Positions 32,795 through 45,627 of a DNA stretch of 64,000 nt are shown here, piece after piece; the first letter of the stretch is position 1; every line of letters starts with the position of its first letter. The translations under genes and the position numbers were made by a program. The notes beneath the pieces are model-generated. The model had not been told where the DNA came from and did no database searches. It saw only the letters and a list, made by a program, of their open reading frames with translations. The DNA lies in NCBI GenBank assembly GCA_948567375.1, contig OX419757.1:10664001-10728000 (forward strand), read 5' to 3'. This DNA comes from Lunularia cruciata (lineage: Eukaryota > Streptophyta > Marchantiopsida > Lunulariales > Lunulariaceae).

Positions 32795-34732
32795 AGTAGT
32801 ACCTACATTTTTTTTGTTTTTGATAGATTTTAGGATAGAAAGTGTGCTTTTAAGTAGGGAAGAAGGATAGATGGAAGAGATTTGTTGTGTTTGGATCCAA
32901 AGAAGGAGATCTGATCTGACCCAAGGACATCAACTTTGGCATAGAGGACATGAAGACTCAAATTGTACTTGGAAGGATGGAAGATCCGAAGTAAGTACAC
33001 TTTACATCGGACTAAAGAACCCAATCCAAGGATCCTTAACAACCTTGACTTGGGCCATACCAGCCAAGAAAGTACATTTTAGAACAATTACTTCATGTGA
33101 GGATAAATTTGAAAGTGACAAGAGGAATGCATGAATAAGAGGTTATTCTTGACTAAGGTTTGACTAAAGAATGATTGAGAATCAATAGAGTATAAAATCA
33201 AGACTTTTTTGAGGAGAATCTATAATGCAAGACTATCTTGTGCCTTTGAGTAGTTTTCTTGATCATGTTAGAAGTACAAGCCAAGTTGTAGGATTTTTGT
33301 GTGCAAAGCTGAGTAAGGAGAGAAGCATGATGCCGTTAAGGGAGGAAGACAGGTTTTGGCCATCTCTCCAAAATCTTGCCATTAGATGAGTTGACATGAT
33401 AGTCCAACTTGAGGTCTTGAATCAACTTTGGAAACACCTTTTTGGCATGGAATTGAAATCTCAATTTCCCAGGTTTCATGATAGAAATTGCAGCTAGCAA
33501 TTGTGAAGATGGTCTAAAGATGAAGGAAAGATGAAGGAAAGAGACGAAACCCACGTTGTTGCATTGAAGTAGATTGGAGATTAGTCCCAAGAAGGGATGC
33601 ATGAGCCAATGGGGATCACTTCCAATCAGAAGTATGATCCCACAAAAGAAATAGAGGAATTGAAGGCTTCCTTTTGTGAACCTCGGAAGAAGTATGGATA
33701 TAAGGTGGATACCTATATGGATCCAATGAGATGAAGGATCATTGGAGCCATGATGGCAATGATGAAGCCGGATTGGACTACACATGTAACAAATTAGCAG
33801 GCAATCTTCTTCCATCTCATGTTTGCATGAGAGAGTGTAAACTGGCAAAATGTTTCTACCTAAGGATAAGATAGATGATAGTCTAGTGGAGGATGGATTG
33901 GCCACCTCACTACTTCATGCCTTTTGCAGCTCACTACTATTTAGGACTGAATTTGCTCAGCCAAGAGGAGCAAGAACAGATGGTATCCCCTTTTTATCCA
34001 GATTTGTATAAGGATGTGGATGATGAGGAGAATTGGTATATGGTGGAAGTCAGTGAGAGTGATCAGTACTCTACCAAAACTAGTCAAGAGAAGACTCTGA
34101 TTGTTCCAATACCTCAATCAAAGAAGAGGAGCCAACTCAAGGACACTATGTCTCTGACAATGAAGAGAGCTACTTGGAGCAAACCAAAGTGAGCTATAGC
34201 AATAGTTGACTTGTTGTCAAGGGCAAAGGAAGAGGAAGAAGCAAAGTCTAATGATGAAGACTCTGAAGAATAAAAAGTCAAGTAGCAAGAGTGAAGGAGA
34301 ACCCAAAGTTCAGCAGCCAATGGAGGAGGTGGTTGGGAAGGATCAGATCAGGATTTTCATGAAGAGATAGAGAGAATGGAGGGAGGAGACACTACCTGTA
34401 TCAACTTGCCAGAAGATGATATTCCAAGAAAGGAGGATGAGTTCAAGATGGTGTTCCAAAGTGGAGCATGATCTCAACTTCTTGTCAAGATTGTGCATGC
34501 TGGACCTTGTGAAGCTGTAAAAGAAGAGGAGAGCTTGGAGGATGATAGTTTGAAGGTACAGAGATCCAGACTTTGGGTTGCAACACAAGCAATAGTCATA
34601 GAAGATGAAGGAGAACCAAACAAAGACACCTTTTAGGGGGTAAAATATCTATTGAGTGTGGTCTGTCCGCTATTGGTGTATTTGCAGGAGAGGATGCTAG
34701 AGTTGTAGAAGGAGCATCTAGAGGTACGGAAC
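32795..34732 (+). mobile_element. giant LTR, plus orientation, left part of an interrupted copy
   Basis: It begins with a decayed LTR start (AGTAGTACCTACATTTTTT). A TATA word is at 33190, and fragments of the LTR protein follow, such as PHYFMPFAAHYYLGLNLLS (33898-33954). It is cut at 34732 by the minus-strand LTR 34733-38506 and resumes at 38507. Confidence 0.8.
33225..34732 (+). pseudogene. LTR-encoded protein, N-terminal part of the interrupted copy
   Basis: Fragments in shifting frames match the 29542-32115 protein: a RRYGYKVDTYMDPMR-like block near 33700, a block with FHLMF and NWQNVST near 33820, then PHYFMPFAAHYYLGLNLL and FYPDLYKDVDDEENWY. Many stops and indels. The C-terminal part continues after the nested LTR at 38507-39539. 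Confidence 0.7.
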
Positions 34733-37700
34733 TGTGACAACCCAACAAATATCACTTTTGAGGTAATTAGGTAGTTAAATTTTGTTCCCATAGAGATACA
34801 ATTCAAAATTGGTCAAATATGAAATTAAACAATAACAAAATAGTTCTTCTTAGTTGCATCTTTAATCTCTTAGGTAGAAACTACACCCAAAAGAGAGTAA
34901 CAAGCACTGATCATAGTCTCATCACAAATTAACACTCCATAATCACAACTCCATCAAATTCTGTCCAAACAAATCTTGATTGTGATGATTCAAATTCCTC
35001 CAAAGATAGCTACTTCACTACAAAGCACCTTTGCCTCAAAATTGTGTTCCACACCTCCACTAAAAGCACAACTTTATTGATCAAAATTGCTTCATATCAA
35101 CTTAGCAATGCACTCACAAATGCAAAATACTACCAACACTACAATTCCTCTCAAATTTGTCAAGACATTGCTCTGATTACTCTTCACTCAAGATCAAACA
35201 CACAGAATGAAAATCAAGGCTGTAAAAACCAACATCCAACAAACACACTGACTTGCACTTCAAAATTCTCCACACACTCACAAACACAATCATAGGATTG
35301 ATACTCTGAATTAAGCTCAAGCAATGAGCACTAAACTCAACACTTTGCTTTATCTATCTTTAGAAATTTTAAATATTGAACAACATAAAACTACTAATGA
35401 CTCCTGTAAATAATAAAGCAATCTATAGTTCCTAACAAAAATACCATTCTACAACAACTCTACAAACTTGCAGATCCAAAGTGACAATGCACCTCTTCAA
35501 ATCTCAATTCTGTTCTTACTCTAATTTGATGTCTACTTTTTCTTTGGCTTCCAAACCCGATGATCTTCTTATCACTTCTCCTTCTTTGGGTCTATCTGAT
35601 TCTACTAATTCCTTTGCTATTTCTACTATCTCTTCACCACAAACTATAATTGCACTGGTGTGTAATTTATCTAACTCTTTATCTCTTGACCCACTTCTCT
35701 CTAATGTCTCAAACAACTGATACGAAGACACCTAAACTCCTACTTCTACAACTTTGAACTTCTTATCTTCCTTCACACTACTCTAAAATCTCTCTAACTC
35801 TGAATTTACTAAGTCTAATCTGAGACTTACATTATCTCCTACCTCAATTATCTTCCTATCTACTCATTCTCTTAAACAAATCAATAGAGTGTTCATATCT
35901 ACATCTTTTGCTCTCCTCTTTCTCATTTCCTGCACTAGCAACTTCAATTCATGCAGTCTTTCTTCCTCCAACTTTCCTTCAAATTCCGTGCTAAGCATTG
36001 CTCATAGTCTTCCAACAATGTCTCCTATTGACTCTTATGCATACCCTCAAGTTTTTTTGCTTTCAACTCTTCTCTATATATCTTCAACTTGTCTTTGTAC
36101 TTGGTGGCAAACATCTTCTTTTCCTTTGCATACTAAGCACTCTGCACTTAACACTTCTTACCAAGCTCCTCAATCTTTTGTCCTCTTGATGTTGGATTTC
36201 CAACTCCCTCTACCATGCTTGATCCTTCCCTTTCGCACTCTTCTTCAGGCTTTCTAACTCTTGCTCCATCACAGCCGCCATTGCATTCACATGAATGTTT
36301 TCAATACAACTTTGCTGATTTCACCTTTCATATTTGCCAACAGTGCTGTCTGCTCTTTTGCTTGACTGTGCATCTCCCTTCCACGCTTCTCAAAACTCTC
36401 TTTCAAGTTCTCTAAAGTCTTCTTCTTCAAGATTGCATCCACTCAAAGTTCCTCAGCTTCTTCTTCTCTTTGAGTTACAATTTCCTTCAATTCCTTTACT
36501 TCATCCAACATATACTTCACCACCTACAACTCATTCTTCACCTCCACATGCTCTTGCTGGATCACCTTCTATTGCTTCTTTAGCAGCTCTAAAGATGGAC
36601 TCACAACATGCGATAAGTACTTCATCCCATCAAAGCCTTCTTTGTCTTTGGCTCCTTCTTTGTACTTCACTGCCATTGATGCTTCATCCGTTAGAGCCTT
36701 TCCCCAAAGTCTTGATCTTTGTACCTTCAATGACATTCCCTCCAAGCTTACTTCTTTCTTATAGACTAAGCTCGGACCTACAGGTTCAACTATCATTGAT
36801 CTCTTGGATCTTCCTCCCTTCTGGTTTTCCTTCTTTGGTTCTTCATCCATCTCCTCCATGGGCAACTCTAAGCAAGGGCCATCTCCTCCTTCCATATGAT
36901 CAATTGCCGCATGGAACGCCTCATCCTCTTCTACCTCAACCAATTGTTGGACCTCCTCTTCACCTTCAATCTCACTCCTAGACTCCTCACTCTGTAATAT
37001 GAGTTTAGCTTCTTTGGAGTGTCCTCTCCTGGACTCTGTCTCTCCTTCAAACTTTGTCTCCAAAGTTCTGTCCTTCATCGCCTTCTTACCTTGTAGATTG
37101 AGTCTTTGGGTCTTTTTTTGTGGCTGAGGTAAGGCTACTTATTTGGTTTATTCCGCTTCTTTGTCTTTGGACTTCTTCCTTCCACCATCTCTCTCTGTCC
37201 CATTCTAATGAAATGATCATCGTTGGCTTGCAGTTGTACAATATATTGTTGCTCCTCTTCATCTGCTTCTTGTTGAAGATCGAGATAGAAATGAAAAACC
37301 ATATGCTACCTCTCCTCTGTTTTTAGTTAGTTTAATCTAAAGTAGAAGTGTGCTGCAAATGATGCAAAGTAGTGTGGTGGCAAATCGGTCCTCCAATTTA
37401 CGGTCATCTGCCTTGTTTGCTGATGGAAATACTTCACTTAGTTCACCTTTTCTCCTACAAACATTTGGTGGAAGAAGACCGCCTACTACATGTTTACATA
37501 TGTGGTTTGCTTGAGCTTGAACATGGCCATGAGTGCCCCTACAATGCTTTGCTTAATTGGGTCCCAATAGGACTCCACTTTGTAGCCATTGTTGGTCCAC
37601 GGAGCAAAGAACAAATTTTGAATTTCTGCAGTCTCTTTTGCAGCATCAGACTTCCTATAGAAGGTGACCTTAGTTGCCTCTCTTGCTTCCTTTCCCAATA

Positions 37701-38506
37701 CTAACTTCCAATCTGACTTAGTCCATTGAGCCGGATTTCCTCTCTTCCCCATAACTTTGGTGCCTACCTCATGAATACTGGAAGCTATCTCTACTATGAT
37801 GCATGGAAAACTGACATTCCAGTTCCATGCCAAGAATGTGATCCAAAGTCTATTCAAGACTTCAATCCTAGCTATGACATCTAATCACCAAATTGTGAAA
37901 CTCCTCACTACAAGTGCATTCTTAGTCTTCTTTGCCATGATTTGCTCACTACTTCTTTGGCATTGGAAGATTATATCCTTTCCTAGACACAACACTCTAA
38001 CTCCTTTTGGACTTCGGAAAACTTCACTCTCAACCGGCTTCTTGACGTGCATTACTGCAAGACAACTACTCAAAGGAACAGGGTATCTACTTGACATGTT
38101 TGATTTCCACTTGCGCAATTGCAATTTTATAGTACCTCAAAGTGCAGTTATTCTTCAGTCAATTTCAAAATAAACTCCCACTTCTTCTAAGTGTTGGTTT
38201 CTTGTCACTGTCAAGGTACTCTTCTCCCGCCTCTGTTGTTTCTTGAAGTGTATGTTCTTGACTGGCCTGACATGTAGAGAGGTTGTTACACCGTCTTTGT
38301 ATTGGCCATTGCTTCCTATTCCAAAGACTCCCTTCTTTGGATTTCTCTTTTTGTAACCCCATTTGAGTACTTCTGGTTCCCAACCAAAGGTCAAATTCTT
38401 TGGGTTTTACTCCAAAGACACATAAGTCCATTCTTTCCTTCATCATTTGGCTTCCTCACTACACTTCTTCTTCAAAACTTATCAAAACAGAAAAGGTGGT
38501 ACCACA
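34733..38506 (-). mobile_element. solo giant LTR (3774 bp) nested in a plus-strand copy
   Basis: The minus-strand start is a decayed TGTGGTACCACC (ending 38506) and the end is GTTGTCACA (34733). The flanks GGAAC (34728-34732) and AGAAC (38507-38511) are a target duplication with one mismatch. It has no interior, so it is a solo LTR inserted into the copy 32795-40193. Confidence 0.88.
35516..38097 (-). pseudogene. LTR-encoded protein, decayed copy
   Basis: It starts MSSRYPVPLSSCLA at 38097 and ends KVDIKLE at 35516, the same start and tail as the copy 29542-32115, over almost the same length (2582 bases). Segments with NRLWITFLAWNWNVSFP, WTKSDWKLVLGKEA and NGYKVESYWDPIKQSIVGAL are clear near 37490-37857, and the acidic linker and VGPSLVYKKE lie near 36569-37078. 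Stops and frameshifts throughout, especially in the coiled-coil half. Confidence 0.75.
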
Positions 38507-40193
38507 AGAACAAGCTTCAGCTGGTGAAGATGTTTAGGGAAGAAATCTTGCAATTGAGGGTGAGGTTGTCTTGGAGTGAGGAGGAAGCCATAGTACTTTG
38601 GGTTGATGTGGCAATCCGACAACAAAGTTACATTAATTTGTAGGGGAGCTTCAAGCAACATGGTGGCTACTTAGAGCACCAAAAGGAAGAATTGAGAGAG
38701 AATAAGGAGGAGCTTGAGATGAAGAAGCAAGAGTTGGAAGACATGTAGACCAACTTAGTGCCATCAAAGACTGCAGATTTGTATGCAAGAACAAGGGATA
38801 GAGGAGTTAAGGTAAGTTGTGGTGGACAAAGATTGGGCCTGGAAATGGTAATTAGCCAACCAAGGATGAGAGGAATAGCACTTGCAAGAATTGGTGAAGA
38901 GCATGGAAGCTCAAGTGGTCCACAATGAGGTGGAGAGAAAGAAGTTAGAGGCAAAGCATGATGAAGAGCTACAGCTGCTTCATACAAAGTTAAAGGAGGA
39001 GGTGACCTAAGGCAAGTCACTCTCAAAGACCGTGGATTTGGGTTCAGTGCAAGAGATCATTACCTAACTGAAAGCAATGCTCAACATTGGCACTGAAGTC
39101 CAGTTGGAGGAAGGCTACCTACACAAGCTGAAGTTGCTGGTGCAAGAGACCTGAAAAAGAAATACAAAGGAGGTCAATTTGAATAACTTATTGATTTTCC
39201 TTAGAGATAGAGTAGATAGGAAGATGATCAAAGTAGGAGATAATGTATGTACACTCAGATAAGCTCACTTGTACTTTGAGTGAGAGTAGAGTAATCCGAC
39301 CCAAAGTAGCTGGTTGGAGTACAAGTGACAATGGAAGAGTTACTCGAGTCAAGTGAGACTATTAGAGTAGAGAAGGAGGACATAATTAGTAAACCTATGA
39401 CTTCAATTTCAATATAGACTGAAGATATGACAATAGTAGAGAAGACATAGAAGTAGATGATGGGCTCAAAAGGCAAGAGACATTTATAGTTACCTTGGGT
39501 CAAGAAGCTAAAGTTGAGCTAGTACTCAGATTGGATTAGGATAGTAAAAATTTTCAGATCTGAAGTGGTACATCCAAAATGGTGGAATTGTAGATATGAT
39601 GCTTCATATCTGAAGGTTTGTAGGAACTTGCCAAAGTAGTTTAAATAGCTTTTGTAATTGTTGATGCTTTGCCTATTTAAGGTAGCCATTCATAGTGTTA
39701 TGTATTCAATATTGATTAGAAGTTGAGTAAAGTGAAGTGCTAGACAATCACTTGCCAATTTTCTTAATTCTGAGTTTCAGTCTTGTGCTTTCATTTGTGA
39801 GTGCATGAAAAGTTTGGTTTGCAATTGAGAGTTTATTAGATGTTGGATTCTACAACTTTGCATTTCATTTTGTGTGTTTGATCCTGAATGGAGTGCATCC
39901 AAGGCAATGCCTTGATAGATCTATGAGGATTGTAGTGTTGGTAGTATTTTTCATTTGTGATTTTGGGCAAAAGATTGATGTGAAGTCATTTTGGATAAGG
40001 GAGTTGCACCTTTGATAGAGGGGTGGAATGTAGTTCCTCGGCAAAGTTATTTCATGGTGAAGTAGCCTTCCTCATCTCAATTGAATCATCACAATCAAGA
40101 TCAAATTGGAAAGTAATTGAAGAATTGTGATTCTTAGTGACCTTTGTGGCAAGACCCATATTGAGCACTTGTTACTCTCTTTGGGTGTGGTTT
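38507..40193 (+). mobile_element. giant LTR, plus orientation, right part of the interrupted copy
   Basis: It continues the copy from 34732. The LTR-protein frame runs down to KVELVLRLD with a stop at 39537-39539, followed by about 650 bases of 3' LTR. It stops at 40193 because a minus-strand element inserted there (TGTGACAACC at 40194); the last about 100 bases of this LTR are not seen in the window. Confidence 0.78.
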
Positions 40194-43100
40194 TGTGACA
40201 ACCCAACAAGTATCACTTTTGCGGTAATCATCAAGTAATGATTTGTTCCCATAGAGATATAAGTAAAAAATGGTCAAGTACAAAGTAAACAATAACCAAG
40301 CAGTTATTCTTGATTGTGTCTTTAATCTCTTGAGTATAAACCACACTCAAAAGAGAGTAACAAGCACTAAATCACAATCTTGTCACAAATTAACAACACC
40401 CATAATCACAATTCTTCAAATCCTTTCTAAATTGACACTGATTGAGATGATTCAATTTATTCTAAAGAAGGCTACTTCACCATGAAAAAACTTTGCCTCA
40501 AAATTGTGTTCCACCCCTCCATTCAAGGCACATTTTCCTCAATCAAAGTTGCTTCACATCAACCTAGAGTTGCACACACAATTGCAGAATACTACTAACA
40601 CTATGATTCATCACAGATTTGTCAAGACATTGCTTTGATTGCTATCCACTCAAGATCAAAGACATAGAATGAAATTAGAGATGTAGAATCCAAAATCTGA
40701 AACTCACCAATTTGCAGTTTGAACTTCTCTAAACACTCACAAACACCCACACACATAGAGGATTGATACTCAGAATTAAGCTAAAATGACGAGCATTGAT
40801 TTATAGCACTTTGCTTTTACTCAACTTTAGAATGATAATACTAAATTTGAACATATTGCAATTGCCTCCTTTAAATAGGCAAAGCATTGCAACAATTATC
40901 TAACTATATACCATTTCAATTGCTACTTTACCAACCTATAGATCCAAAATGACATTCCACTTCTTCATATCTGCCTCTTCAAATCTCAAAACTATTACTA
41001 ATCCAGTCCAATGTCTACCTCAACTTTGGCTTTTACACTCAAATTACCTTCAATTGCTTCCTCTACTTTGAGTTCAAGTACTACTGCTTCTACATCTTCA
41101 ATTTGCATTAAAATTGAAGTCAAAATTGAAGTCACTAATTATTTCCTCCTCTACCCTAACTATTTCAGTGATTTCAAGTAACTCACCCAAAGACACTTGT
41201 ACTCCTAATTCTACTACTTTTCATTGGGTTTCTACATTCACACTACTCCAAAGCTTCTCTAACTTAGATCTCACCAATTCTAACCAAAGACAAACATTAT
41301 CTCCTACTTCCAACATCTTCCCATCTACTCTCTCTCTTAACCAAATCAATAATTTCTTCATATCCACATCCTTTGCTTTCCACTTCCTCATCTCCTGCAC
41401 TAACAACTTCAATTCATGTAGTCTTGCTTCCTCTATCTTCACTTTGGCTTCAGTACTCAACATCACCTTCACTCTTCGGATGACTTCTCCCATTGAGTCC
41501 AATGAACTCCCCAAAACTATCTTCTCTTGAGTTCTCTTTGCTTCCAACTCATTTTGATACATCTTCAACTTGTCCTCAAATTCTGCCTTTAGTGCTTCTT
41601 TCTCCTCCACATATTGGACAAGTTGAGTCTCCACACTTCTAATCAGTCCTTGCAACCTCTCCTCCCCTCGATGTCTATTTGTCAACTCATGTTGCCAAGC
41701 CTGATCCTTCTTGTCTGCACTCTTTCTCAGGCTCTCCATCTCTTGCTCCATCACAACTGCCATTGCCTTTGAATGTATCACTTCCAACCACAGATTAAAA
41801 AATTCACCCTCCAACTTCTTGAATGCTACCTTCTGCTCCTTCAATTCTTTGGCTTGTCGTTCAAGTTCCTTGCCGTGCTTCACAAAACTCTCATGCAAAT
41901 TATCAAAAGTCTTCCTCCAAAGACAACATCAACCCAAAATTCTTTGGCTTCTTCATCTCCTTGGGTTAACTTCTTCCTCAACTCCAAGTCTTCTTCATTC
42001 AAGAACTTCAATACTTCTAGTTCATCCTTCACTTTTGGATGCTCTTTCTTTAGATCCTCCTTCTTCTTCTACAAATTGCAACAACAAGGGATAGATCTTC
42101 AATAGGTATGCAACTCCATTGAACTCTCCTTCATTTTCTTCTCTTTCTTTTGCTTCAGTTGGTGCTTCTTTGACTGGTGCCTTATCCCAAAGTCTTGATC
42201 TTTGATCCATCAACATCACATCTTCCAAGCTTTCTTCTTTCTCCTTGGCTTTACTCGGTCTTGTAGCCACAACTTGCAAACTTCTCTTTGATCTCACTCC
42301 TCTTGGAATCACCAAGACTGGCTCCTCTTCTTGTTCCTCAAGAATGTCTACTTTGGCCAACTCCTCCTCCTTCCATGCGTGCAATCTGTGCATGGTATTC
42401 CTGATCATCTTCTTCAGCCACCTCTTCCACTAATTGTTGAACTTTGGGCTCTTCCTCACTCCCACTACTAGACTCCTTACTTTGCAATATGAGCTCTACT
42501 TCTTCTTCCAAGTCTTCACTCTTTGACTTAGCTTCTCCTTCCAATTTGTCGTCCAAAGATTGATTCTTCACCATCACCATCCCTTGCTTTGGATTCAACC
42601 TCCTTGTATTTTTTGGTTGGACTGGAAACACTCTTTCTTTGGGTCTACCTTGGTTCCTTGGCCTTAGAATACTCACAAATACTATCATCTCCTTCCATGT
42701 CTTGACAAAGTGTTCATCACCTTCACAAACTCAATCTTATGAAGCATTGCTCATCCATATTTGCAACTCGCCATAGATTGGGGTGAAAGTGTGACACCAT
42801 CCTTCTTTTCTTCTCTGAGCTCAGTAGGTTCAATTCTAAATAGATATGGGCTGCAAAGGGTACAAAGTAATAGGATGGTAAGCCATTCTCCAATTTTTAA
42901 TCATTTGACCTACTCTTTGGTGAAAACACTTTGCCCAATTCACCACTTCTCTTGTAAACATCTAATGAAAGAACAAAACATGTTGCTTCATCACATATGT
43001 GGTTTTCTTTAGCTTAAACATGGCCATCATAATGCCAGCTATACCCCTTTTTATTGGTTCTTTATAGCTATCTACCTTGTACCTATTCTTAGTGCAAGCA

Positions 43101-43863
43101 ACACTAAAAGAATTCATCACTTCTGCTATTTCTTCCAAAGAATCACACTTCCGATAGAAGGTGACTCCTCCTACTTCTCTTGCTTCTCTACCCAAGACCA
43201 ATCTCCAATCCAACTCAGTCCATTGAGCCAGATTTTCTCTCTTTCCTTTTAACTTGTGACCATCTTTGCAATTAATAGCAAAAATTTTTGCCATGAACCC
43301 AATATATCCAATCTAAAAGTTGCAAGACTCCTTACCAAACTATGCTTACTACTCTTTGGTGGCATCGTGTGCTTCCTCACTCTTGATCTTTGAAAGATCA
43401 AACCCTCCCCAACATCTGAGATTCTACTACCTTAAGGACAACCATTGAGAGGCATAAGATATTGTCATGACATTTTAGAACTCCATCAAGAAAGTCTCAA
43501 TCTTATAGCATTTTTTTGCCTGGTCATTCTTCAATTGATCTTCAATTAACATACACATATTCTGCATGTGTATTTTTTATCACTCAATTTCATCTTGATC
43601 CTAAGGTAGCTATAGTTTCTTGATTGGCTAGACCCAAGGTTCTTTGGATCAGGTTGCACATCTTGATGCAAAGTATCCTTACTTTGGGTCTTTACTTCCA
43701 TAAGTTTGACTGAAGTTTTTCTAACTCTAAACCAAAGTTGACTTCTTCATGTTTATACCAAAGACAAGATTCTCCTCTTTTCTTCTTCATTAAGCTGAAA
43801 TTTGGCTTCAACAATACCATTCCTCTTTAAAACACATAAAAAACAAAAAATGTTGGTACCACA
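40194..43863 (-). mobile_element. giant LTR (3670 bp), probably the 3' LTR of a larger element
   Basis: It runs from TGTGACAACCC at 40194 to TTGGTACCACA ending at 43863 (minus-strand start TGTGGTACCAACA). Unlike the solo copies its two flanks (GGTTT and TACCT) do not match. On the minus strand it is preceded by a purine-rich stretch, GAGGAAGGAGG, that fits a polypurine tract. So it is most likely the 3' LTR of an element whose interior starts at 43864 and was cut at 45627 by a later insertion. Confidence 0.75.
40998..43473 (-). pseudogene. LTR-encoded protein, decayed copy
   Basis: ATG at 43473, tail EVDIGLD with stop at 40998. Clear segments are WTELDWRLVLGREAREV and NRYKVDSYKEPIKRGIAG (42962-43294), QPKNTRRLNPKQGMVMVKN (42338-42688), MIRNTMHRLHAWKEEELAK (42022-42408) and a 225-codon open coiled-coil block (41221-41898) ending with HELKLLVQEMRKWKAKDVDM. 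The coiled-coil block is the longest uninterrupted one after the 29542-32115 copy. Confidence 0.78.
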
Positions 43864-45627
43864 TACCTCCTTCCTCAAATGTGAGCATCCACGTGAACCT
43901 CAACTATGGCTTCTTTGTACAAGTTCGAGTCCACAGGGTCATACTTTGCTTTTCTCTCTTTGGGAACACACAGGTTGCCTAGCTATGGAGCCTATAGATT
44001 AGAATGTTGGAGGTAAACCTATCCCTACTACTTTGTGTGTGCATAGATCCCAACCAGTAGAACCCTTCACATTAGGTTTTGGTATTCTTGCTATCGGGTA
44101 TCGGGTAGTAACTGGTGACCTAACCTGCCATGATAACACACACTCCTGGTCTACTAGTCATCACTTCCAACATTACCAAGGACAAATACATAGCACGCCT
44201 AGAAGGAAAGAACCTAAGTGCAATGCTCACACACCAATCCAAACCAACTGGGCAAACAAACAGGCATGCAAGCACGGAGAGAATCCAATCACAAGAATCT
44301 AACATCAACTCTTTGTGTTTTTTGGTCCAAATTGAGCTTCAGAGCTCTCTTGCTTTGTCATCAAGCCAAATTCAATCTGTACTCCAAGCTTCTTCCAATA
44401 TGTACTCCAAGTGGAGTGATCTTATGCCTTATTGACGAGGAAAATCTTATGTAACTCAGATGGGCATAACTTCCTCTATGTAATTTTTATAAGAATGTTG
44501 CAAGATTCAATAGTAAGAATGTAAGATATGCTTTCCAATGTTGCAAAATAAGCTACAATCTGATTATTATAGCTCCACTGACAAGTTCTCAAACTTGGCC
44601 AATTTTTGTAATTTTTGCCCTAATTTTAAAATCCCTAATTTAGGGTTTGCTCTTGGTTCTGGATAATTTTCCCTAGATTTCTGGATTAGAGGTGCACCTA
44701 ATCCTAAAAAACACTCTAGAAACCAGAAATCTTTAGTCATAGATACAAAAATAGGAGAATAGACACTCAATCATGATAAAAGATAGAAATGCTCTCTCGA
44801 GCTTACAACAATATTTTTAGTAGAGTTTGTTGCATTAGCTCTCACTCTCCATGGACCCAAAGTCAACCAAATTTTTCACAATAGCTTGTTGTGTCCTATT
44901 CTAAATTTTTTTAAATTTTAGTACCCTAATCCAATCCCAAACCCTAGATACAGATCAATTCTTGAGTTGAGCTAACTTGTGAGCTCTACAGACCCATGTA
45001 TGGTTGATCCAAGACCTTGAATTTTCTATTTGAGGAATTCACATGAAATCTCTGCATAAAAGTGCAAACTCTAGCTACCAACAATACTAGAAAATTTCAC
45101 AAGGTGATTTGGACCAGAACTTTAGGAATGACCAAATCTTCAAACTTGATCAGGATGTCATCTCCAACTCCTCACTTTCCAAAGCTCCAACTTCAAGTAG
45201 CCAGATCTAATTTGAGGTCAATCAAAATATTAAATTTCTTGAGCTCATTGTTACAAAAAATCCGTCAAATCACCAACCCAATTGACAGATCATGAACATG
45301 TCTCATGAAGCTGTTTTAATAACCTATTTTGTGCTCCTGGGTAGGAATTTTACCCCCTTGACTCAATCAATCATATCTCCTAGAGAACTGATTCAAATCA
45401 CTCAATTCTAGTCTCAAAATTATAGCATGCTAGCTGTCCTATCAAACTATAGTTCTCTATTTCCAAATGCCCTCTCTAAAATCCCTTGATGGTAGAAAAA
45501 CTCTTGAACTTTTCTTAGAATCTAATCTCTTGCAATTTTTGTCATTTTCGCTTTAGCTTTGGCTTTCACCTGAATTTTCTACTCCTTGGCAAATAAAATT
45601 GCTTTGGGATACAATTGCTTCACCCTT
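43864..45627 (-). other. interior of the element at 40194, without recognisable genes
   Basis: This 1.76-kb stretch follows the polypurine-like tract of the LTR at 40194-43863. It does not match the gag interiors at 49185-51092 or 62877-64000 and shows no pol motif. The plus strand near 44610-44640 reads CCCTAATTTTAAAATCCCTA and AATTTAGGGTTTG, a word common near plant 5' UTRs. It may be captured host sequence or the non-coding 3' interior of a larger element. It is cut at 45627 by the next element. Confidence 0.45.

Noticed and set aside
40194-43863. This LTR as a solo LTR
   Set aside because: Its flanks GGTTT and TACCT do not match, and a purine tract precedes it on the minus strand, which fits a 3' LTR of a cut element.
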